Assembly (NCBI RefSeq): GCF_029626105.1
Contig: NZ_JARUBH010000009.1
Span: forward strand, 992,001-1,056,000
Direction of reading: 5' to 3'
Length of the DNA stretch: 64,000 nt
Source of the DNA: Solwaraspora sp. WMMD792
GTDB lineage: Bacteria > Actinomycetota > Actinomycetes > Mycobacteriales > Micromonosporaceae
The notes under the pieces are model-generated. The model was not told the DNA's origin and searched no databases. It saw only the letters and a list, made by a program, of their open reading frames with translations. This document shows, piece by piece, positions 59,505-64,000 of the stretch (its first letter is position 1; every line of letters starts with the position of its first letter). The translations under genes were made by a program, and so were the position numbers.

Positions 59505-62500
59505 ATGGCGGGGGATGGTGTGACCGCGAAGACAGGCGGTAGCGGTAGCGGCGGCACGGCCAAGGCCAACGGTGCGGCAGGCTCGGCCAACGGCGCGGCG
59601 AAGGCCAACGGCAAGGCCGGATCGGCCAACGGCAAGTCCGGTTCGGCCGCGGGCTCCAACGCGCGGGTACGGGCCAAGGCCGGCGCGGCTGGCCTGACCA
59701 TCGAGCGGGTGTGGACCACCGAGGGCGTGCACCCGTACGACGAGGTGACCTGGCAGCGCCGCGACGTGGTGATGACCAACTGGCGCGACGGCACGGTCAA
59801 CTTCGAACAGCGCGGCGTGGAGTTCCCGGAGTCGTGGAGCGTCAACGCGGCCAACATCGTCACCACCAAGTACTTCCGTGGGGCGGTGGGGACCCCGCAG
59901 CGGGAATGGTCGCTCAAGCAGCTGATCGACCGGGTGGTGAAGACCTACCGGGCAGCGGGGGAGCAGCACGGCTACTTCGCCACCCCGGGCGACGCCGAGA
60001 TCTTCGAGCACGAGCTGACCTGGATGCTGCTGCACCAGGTGTTCAGCTTCAACTCGCCGGTCTGGTTCAACGTCGGCACCGCCTCCCCCCAGCAGGTATC
60101 AGCGTGCCAGCCGTACCACTCGCTCGTGAGCACGCCGGCCGGCCTCGTCCCGATCGGCAAGCTGGTCGAGGAAAACGCCGTCGGAGCCAAGGTCTACGAC
60201 GCACACGGGCTGACCCGAATTCTCGCGGTCCAGGCCAATGGCATCAAGGACGTATTGCGCCTGCACACCAAAGCCGGCTACACCCTGGACGTCACCGCAG
60301 ACCACCTGGTCTGGAAATCGACCGGCGAGGGCACCGGTCGGTTCGTCGAAGCCGGCACCTTGGTCGCTGGCGACACTCTCGAATGGCACCGGCGGGGCAG
60401 CGACGGCGAGGCGGAGTTCCACCCCGGCGACGTCCACGAGGCCGCGCTGGCCGGTTGGCTGCAGTCAGACGGCTTCGTCGGCCAGTACGATCAGGGCACC
60501 AACCGGTCGCTGACGATCGAGGCGATGACCGTCAACGACGACGAACTCAGCTGGGTCGTCGCCGCGATCGACCAGGTCTTCCCTGGCGCGCACCGCCATG
60601 AACGCCGCGTCGTCACCCAGGACGTCACCCTCGACTGCCGGCGGACCCGGTTGTACGGGAAGAACCTGCGCCCGTTCATCGAAAAGTGGGGCCTGCTTGC
60701 CCGGGGCACCGAGATGGAGGTGCCGGCAACGCTGTTCACCGCGCCGTTGCCGGTCGTCGCCGCCTATCTGAAGAGCATCTTCCAGGCAGAGGGCTATATC
60801 TCGGCGCGTGAGGCGTCCACCTTGGTCGGCGTGGACATGATCGGCGAGCGGTTGATTCGCGGGCTGCAGCGGCTGCTGCTGCGCTTCGGGATCTTCGCCC
60901 GGGTCGGTTTCAAGGCCGACCCGCGACCGAACCGGCACGGCACCTGGTCGTTGCGCATCCAGAACCACGGCGACCGGGACACCTTCGCCGCGGAAATCGG
61001 GTTCGTCGACGCCCGCAAGTCCGGCAAGCTGGAGGAGAGCTTTGCCAAGGTGGGCCGGTCCGCCAAGGCGACGAAACGCCTCGTCATCGACCGGGTCGAA
61101 TCGCTCGGGGCGATGGAGGTCTACGACATCCAGACCGAGTCGGGGGAGTACCTCTCCGACAACCTGCGAGTGCACAACTGCTTCATCCTCGCCGTCGACG
61201 ATTCGATGGATTCCATCCTCGATTGGTACAAAGAGGAAGGGTTGATCTTCAAGGGTGGTTCCGGGTCCGGGGTGAACCTGTCCCGGATCCGCTCCTCCAA
61301 GGAACTGCTGTCCAGCGGCGGCACCGCCTCCGGCCCGGTCAGCTTCATGCGCGGCGCCGACGCCTCGGCCGGCACCATCAAGTCCGGCGGCGCCACCCGC
61401 CGGGCCGCCAAGATGGTCATCCTCGACGTCGACCACCCCGACATCGAGGAGTTCGTGCAGACCAAGGCCCGCGAGGAGGACAAGATCCGGGCGTTGCGCG
61501 ACGCCGGGTTCGACATGGACCTCGGCGGTGCCGACATCGTCAGCGTCCAGTACCAGAACGCCAACAACTCGGTCCGGGTCTCCGACGAGTTCATGCGGGC
61601 GTACGAGGACGGCGGCAACTTCGACCTGCGGGCCCGGCTCGACGGCTCGGTGATCGACACCGTCGACGCCAAGAAGCTGTTCGGCACCATCGCGCAGGCC
61701 GCCTGGGAATGCGCCGACCCCGGTCTGCAGTACGACGACACGATCAACGACTGGCACACCTGCCCGGAGAGCGGACGCATCACCGCGTCCAACCCCTGCT
61801 TCACCGGCGACACCCTGGTCCACACCGACAAGGGGCTGATCCGGTTCGACGCCCTAGTGGACCGGAGCCGCCAGGGCGAGTCGTTCGGCGTCTACACCCA
61901 CGACGCCACCAACCCGGATGCGCCCGCTGACCAGGTCGTGCTGACCAGCCCCGAAGCGGTCATGATCACCGGGACGAACGAGATCACCCGGCTCGAGTTC
62001 AGCAACGGCATGGTGCTGCGCTGCACCCCGAACCACCGGATCTGGACCACCAACCGGGGGTACGTCGAGGCCAAGGACCTCACCCCGGACGACCAGATCC
62101 TGCCGCTCAACCAGCCCACCCCGGCGACCGCCGCGTCCTGGGAGTTCCGCATGCGCGCGGACGCCAGGGTGTCACCCGGCGACGTCGTGCCGACCAAGTG
62201 GCAACGCGAGTCCCGACTGCCGGAGAAGTGGACCGAGGACTTCGCCCACCTGCTCGGCTGGCTGGTCGGCGACGGCTCAGTCCGGGAAGGCACCCCGGGC
62301 GTACGCGGCAACGGACCCGGTGCCAGCTGGGTCTACAGCCAGTCCGACCCGGAGGCCATCGTCCAGCGGCACCAGACGGTGCTGGAAAGCATCGTCGGCC
62401 TGCGATTCGATCCGGTGCAGATGCCCAATGGCACCCTGCAACTGCGCAGCAACCGTACTGCCGTCGTCGACTTCCTGACCGGACTCGGCGTGAGCACCGC

Positions 62501-64000
62501 CCGCGCCGTGGACAAGCGGCTGCCGTCGTCGGTGCTGGAGGCGCCGCCCGAGATCCAGGCCGCCTTCCTACGCGGGCTGTTCGACGCGGACGGCTGCGCC
62601 GCCGAAACCGCCAACGGCACCCGTTACGTCGGGCTCGGCGCGGTCTCGATCGAACTGCTCCGCGAGGCGCAGCGTCTGCTGAGCGGGTTCGGCATCGGCA
62701 GCCGGATCTACGCCACCCGCAAGGCCGGTGACACCACCTTCCGGTACACCACGAACGGTGGCGACGAGCGCGAGTACCACGGCAAGCAGCTCTACGACCT
62801 GCGGATCAGCGGGGAGAACATCGGCCTGTTCGCCAGCCGGATCGGGTTCGACCACCAGGCCAAGGCCCAGCGGGTGGCCGGTTGGCTCGAACAGCACCGG
62901 TTCTACCGGACGGATCAGACGGCGAGGTTGGTCAGCCGCGAGTTCGACGGTTTCGAGACCACCTACAACCTGTCCGAGCCGCGCAACCACTCGTACATCG
63001 CCAACGGCGTGGTCGTCCGGAACTGCTCGGAATACCTGCACCTTGACAATTCGTCGTGCAATCTGGCGTCGCTTAATCTGATGAAATTCCTGCGGGCCGA
63101 CGGCGGCTTCGAGGTGGAGAAGTTCGTCCGCTCCGTCGAGTTCGTCATCACCGCGATGGACATCTCCATCTGCTTCGCCGACTTCCCGACGCAGAAGATC
63201 GGCGAGACCACCCGGGCGTACCGGCAGCTCGGCATCGGCTACGCCAACCTCGGTGCGCTGCTGATGGCCTCCGGCCTGCCGTACGACTCGGAAGCCGGCC
63301 GGTCCTACGCCGCCGCCATCACCTCGGTGATGACCGGTACGGCGTACCGCCGCTCGGCTGAGCTGGCCGGTGTGGTCGGCGCCTACGACGGCTACGCCCG
63401 CAACGCCGAGGGCCACAAGCGGGTGATGCGCAAGCACGCCGCCGCCAGTGACGAGATCCGTCCGACCGGCCCGACCGCCACCGCCCTGGCCCGCGAAGCC
63501 GCCCGGCAATGGGAAATGGGCAACAAAATTGGCGAGAAAAACGGCTGGCGCAATTCTCAGGCAAGTGTATTGGCGCCCACTGGGACAATAGGCTTGATGA
63601 TGGATTGCGATACCACCGGCGTCGAGCCGGATTTGGCGCTGGTCAAATTCAAGAAACTGGTCGGCGGCGGCTCGATGCAGATCGTCAACCAGACGGTGCC
63701 GCGCGCGCTGCGCAGCCTCGGCTACCCGGAGGAGCAGGTCGAGGCAATCGTCGAGCACATCGCCGACCACGGTCACGTGGTCGACGCGCCGAGCCTGCGC
63801 ACCGAGCACTACCCGGTGTTCGACTGTGCGATGGGGGAGCGGTCGATCGCGCCGATGGGGCACGTGCGGATGATGGCGGCGGTGCAGCCGTTCATCTCCG
63901 GGGCGATCTCCAAGACGGTCAACATGCCGGAGGCGGCGACCGTCGCCGACGTCGAGCGGATCTACTTCGAGGGCTGGAAGCTGGGCCTCAAGGCGCTGGC
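59505..64000 (+). CDS. nrdJ: Class II (B12-dependent) ribonucleotide reductase NrdJ, two inteins, truncated by window end
   Basis: Adenosylcobalamin-dependent ribonucleoside reductase; 1498 codons are visible and the frame runs off the window. ATG 59505 follows GAGGGGG at 7 bases. Residues of about 5-55 are a low-complexity Gly/Ala/Lys/Asn extension (repeats of SANG and KANG). The core then runs IERVWTTEGVHPYDEVTWQRRDVVMTNW to FSFNSPVWFNVG. Intein 1 occupies residues 201-558 and intein 2 residues 765-1173. Joined exteins read QQVSA-CFILAVDDSM and ITASNP-CSEYLHLDNSSC, the active-site segments of class II reductases. By analogy with Thermotoga NrdJ the cysteines after the inteins correspond to the redox Cys134 and the thiyl-radical Cys322; the Cys 11 residues on matches Cys333. 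The last parts seen are ASVLAPTGTIGLMMDCDTTGVEPD and FISGAISKTVNMPE. About 220 C-terminal residues are missing. Confidence 0.95.
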   Translation, partial: MAGDGVTAKTGGSGSGGTAKANGAAGSANGAAKANGKAGSANGKSGSAAGSNARVRAKAGAAGLTIERVWTTEGVHPYDEVTWQRRDVVMTNWRDGTVNFEQRGVEFPESWSVNAANIVTTKYFRGAVGTPQREWSLKQLIDRVVKTYRAAGEQHGYFATPGDAEIFEHELTWMLLHQVFSFNSPVWFNVGTASPQQVSACQPYHSLVSTPAGLVPIGKLVEENAVGAKVYDAHGLTRILAVQANGIKDVLRLHTKAGYTLDVTADHLVWKSTGEGTGRFVEAGTLVAGDTLEWHRRGSDGEAEFHPGDVHEAALAGWLQSDGFVGQYDQGTNRSLTIEAMTVNDDELSWVVAAIDQVFPGAHRHERRVVTQDVTLDCRRTRLYGKNLRPFIEKWGLLARGTEMEVPATLFTAPLPVVAAYLKSIFQAEGYISAREASTLVGVDMIGERLIRGLQRLLLRFGIFARVGFKADPRPNRHGTWSLRIQNHGDRDTFAAEIGFVDARKSGKLEESFAKVGRSAKATKRLVIDRVESLGAMEVYDIQTESGEYLSDNLRVHNCFILAVDDSMDSILDWYKEEGLIFKGGSGSGVNLSRIRSSKELLSSGGTASGPVSFMRGADASAGTIKSGGATRRAAKMVILDVDHPDIEEFVQTKAREEDKIRALRDAGFDMDLGGADIVSVQYQNANNSVRVSDEFMRAYEDGGNFDLRARLDGSVIDTVDAKKLFGTIAQAAWECADPGLQYDDTINDWHTCPESGRITASNPCFTGDTLVHTDKGLIRFDALVDRSRQGESFGVYTHDATNPDAPADQVVLTSPEAVMITGTNEITRLEFSNGMVLRCTPNHRIWTTNRGYVEAKDLTPDDQILPLNQPTPATAASWEFRMRADARVSPGDVVPTKWQRESRLPEKWTEDFAHLLGWLVGDGSVREGTPGVRGNGPGASWVYSQSDPEAIVQRHQTVLESIVGLRFDPVQMPNGTLQLRSNRTAVVDFLTGLGVSTARAVDKRLPSSVLEAPPEIQAAFLRGLFDADGCAAETANGTRYVGLGAVSIELLREAQRLLSGFGIGSRIYATRKAGDTTFRYTTNGGDEREYHGKQLYDLRISGENIGLFASRIGFDHQAKAQRVAGWLEQHRFYRTDQTARLVSREFDGFETTYNLSEPRNHSYIANGVVVRNCSEYLHLDNSSCNLASLNLMKFLRADGGFEVEKFVRSVEFVITAMDISICFADFPTQKIGETTRAYRQLGIGYANLGALLMASGLPYDSEAGRSYAAAITSVMTGTAYRRSAELAGVVGAYDGYARNAEGHKRVMRKHAAASDEIRPTGPTATALAREAARQWEMGNKIGEKNGWRNSQASVLAPTGTIGLMMDCDTTGVEPDLALVKFKKLVGGGSMQIVNQTVPRALRSLGYPEEQVEAIVEHIADHGHVVDAPSLRTEHYPVFDCAMGERSIAPMGHVRMMAAVQPFISGAISKTVNMPEAATVADVERIYFEGWKLGLKAL
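60105..61178 (+). other. NrdJ intein 1 with LAGLIDADG endonuclease
   Basis: A 358-residue intein inside nrdJ. Block A starts at Cys1 (CQPYHSLVSTPAG). Block B is GYTLDVTADHLVW with TxxH. The endonuclease motifs are AALAGWLQSDGFVG and AAYLKSIFQAEGYIS; in the second the usual Asp is replaced by Glu, which may weaken cleavage. Block F is MEVYDIQTESGEYLSDN and block G is LRVHN, ending in the normal His-Asn, with Cys as the first extein residue (codon 61179). Splicing by the standard Cys pathway is expected. Confidence 0.93.
61797..63023 (+). other. NrdJ intein 2 with LAGLIDADG endonuclease
   Basis: A 409-residue intein. Block A is CFTGDTLVHTDKG; block B is MVLRCTPNHRIW with TPNH; the endonuclease motifs LLGWLVGDGSV and LRGLFDADGCA both keep the catalytic Asp; block F is ETTYNLSEPRNHSYIAN and block G is VVVRN. 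The penultimate residue is Arg, not His, a known variant that may slow asparagine cyclisation. The next extein residue is Cys (codon 63024). The endonuclease looks intact. Confidence 0.93.

Noticed and set aside
60465-61823. A 452-codon minus frame opposite nrdJ intein 1 and extein
   Set aside because: The plus strand encodes recognisable NrdJ and intein motifs; the antisense protein has no known features.
1-64000. CRISPR arrays, tRNA or rRNA genes, insertion sequences and prophage
   Set aside because: No regularly spaced identical repeats, no tRNA-like T-loop and acceptor pairs, no rRNA sequence and no transposase or integrase motifs were seen. The only mobile elements found are the two inteins.

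Overview
The window is a very GC-rich stretch of chromosome from an actinobacterium. Gene content and order point to the family Micromonosporaceae (Micromonospora, Solwaraspora and relatives), but the genus cannot be fixed from sequence alone. Supporting signs are strong third-position G/C bias, many GTG starts, several genes whose -10 box lies 6 to 10 bases before the start codon (leaderless transcripts), and the conserved actinobacterial order ftsK-rimO-pgsA-cinA-clgR-pspA-pspM, then recA-recX-rny-gluABCD-miaB-(dioxygenase-like)-miaA, then hflX, lexA, nrdR and nrdJ.

Layout. Bases 1-6237 carry the tail of a DUF397 gene, a secreted S1 protease, a DUF2784 membrane protein and, on the minus strand, a tight three-gene operon (YbjN protein, Hsp90-family ATPase, helical-repeat/YbjN protein). 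Bases 6474-14519 are the plus-strand core block: the DNA translocase FtsK, RimO, PgsA, a CinA-like amidase and the ClgR-PspA-PspM envelope-stress module. Bases 14422-21452 are minus strand: Nei-type DNA glycosylase, a DUF4142 protein, a CPCC protein and a giant Lhr helicase. Bases 21660-31609 hold two small orphan proteins, a complete Mrp-type Na+/H+ antiporter operon (A/B fusion, C, D, E, F, G) and two coupled CNNM/CorC-type membrane proteins. Bases 31694-36786 hold LysE, a PNPOx-like protein divergent from a MocR/PdxR regulator, a UdgX-type uracil-DNA glycosylase, an MFS transporter and DUF3046. Bases 37308-41339 are recA-recX-rny. Bases 41376-45005 are a glutamate-type ABC importer on the minus strand. 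Bases 45170-57527 include an unknown protein, miaB, a secreted CBM2-pectate lyase, a DUF349 protein, a dioxygenase-like protein with miaA, malic enzyme, hflX and a membrane protein with a YG-repeat tail. Bases 57571-64000 are lexA, nrdR and nrdJ, which runs off the window end.

How the genes work together. DNA repair and SOS genes recur (recA, recX, lexA, udgX, nei, lhr), with LexA-box-like sites in front of recA and lexA. MiaA and MiaB act in sequence on A37 of tRNA; RimO is their ribosomal-protein counterpart. NrdR and NrdJ control and carry out deoxyribonucleotide synthesis.

Most notable. (1) nrdJ is split by two inteins, each inserted exactly before a predicted catalytic cysteine. The extein next to both sites, plus a third conserved site with no intein, is written in AT-richer codons than the rest of the gene, which looks like a homing footprint. 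(2) The YbjN-Hsp90-YbjN operon may be a dedicated chaperone and co-chaperone set. (3) Two short upstream reading frames overlap the starts of lhr and the first CNNM gene; the lhr one was created by a 20-bp tandem duplication. (4) Several perfect long palindromes and operator-like sites lie in the recA, nrdR and pdxR regions.
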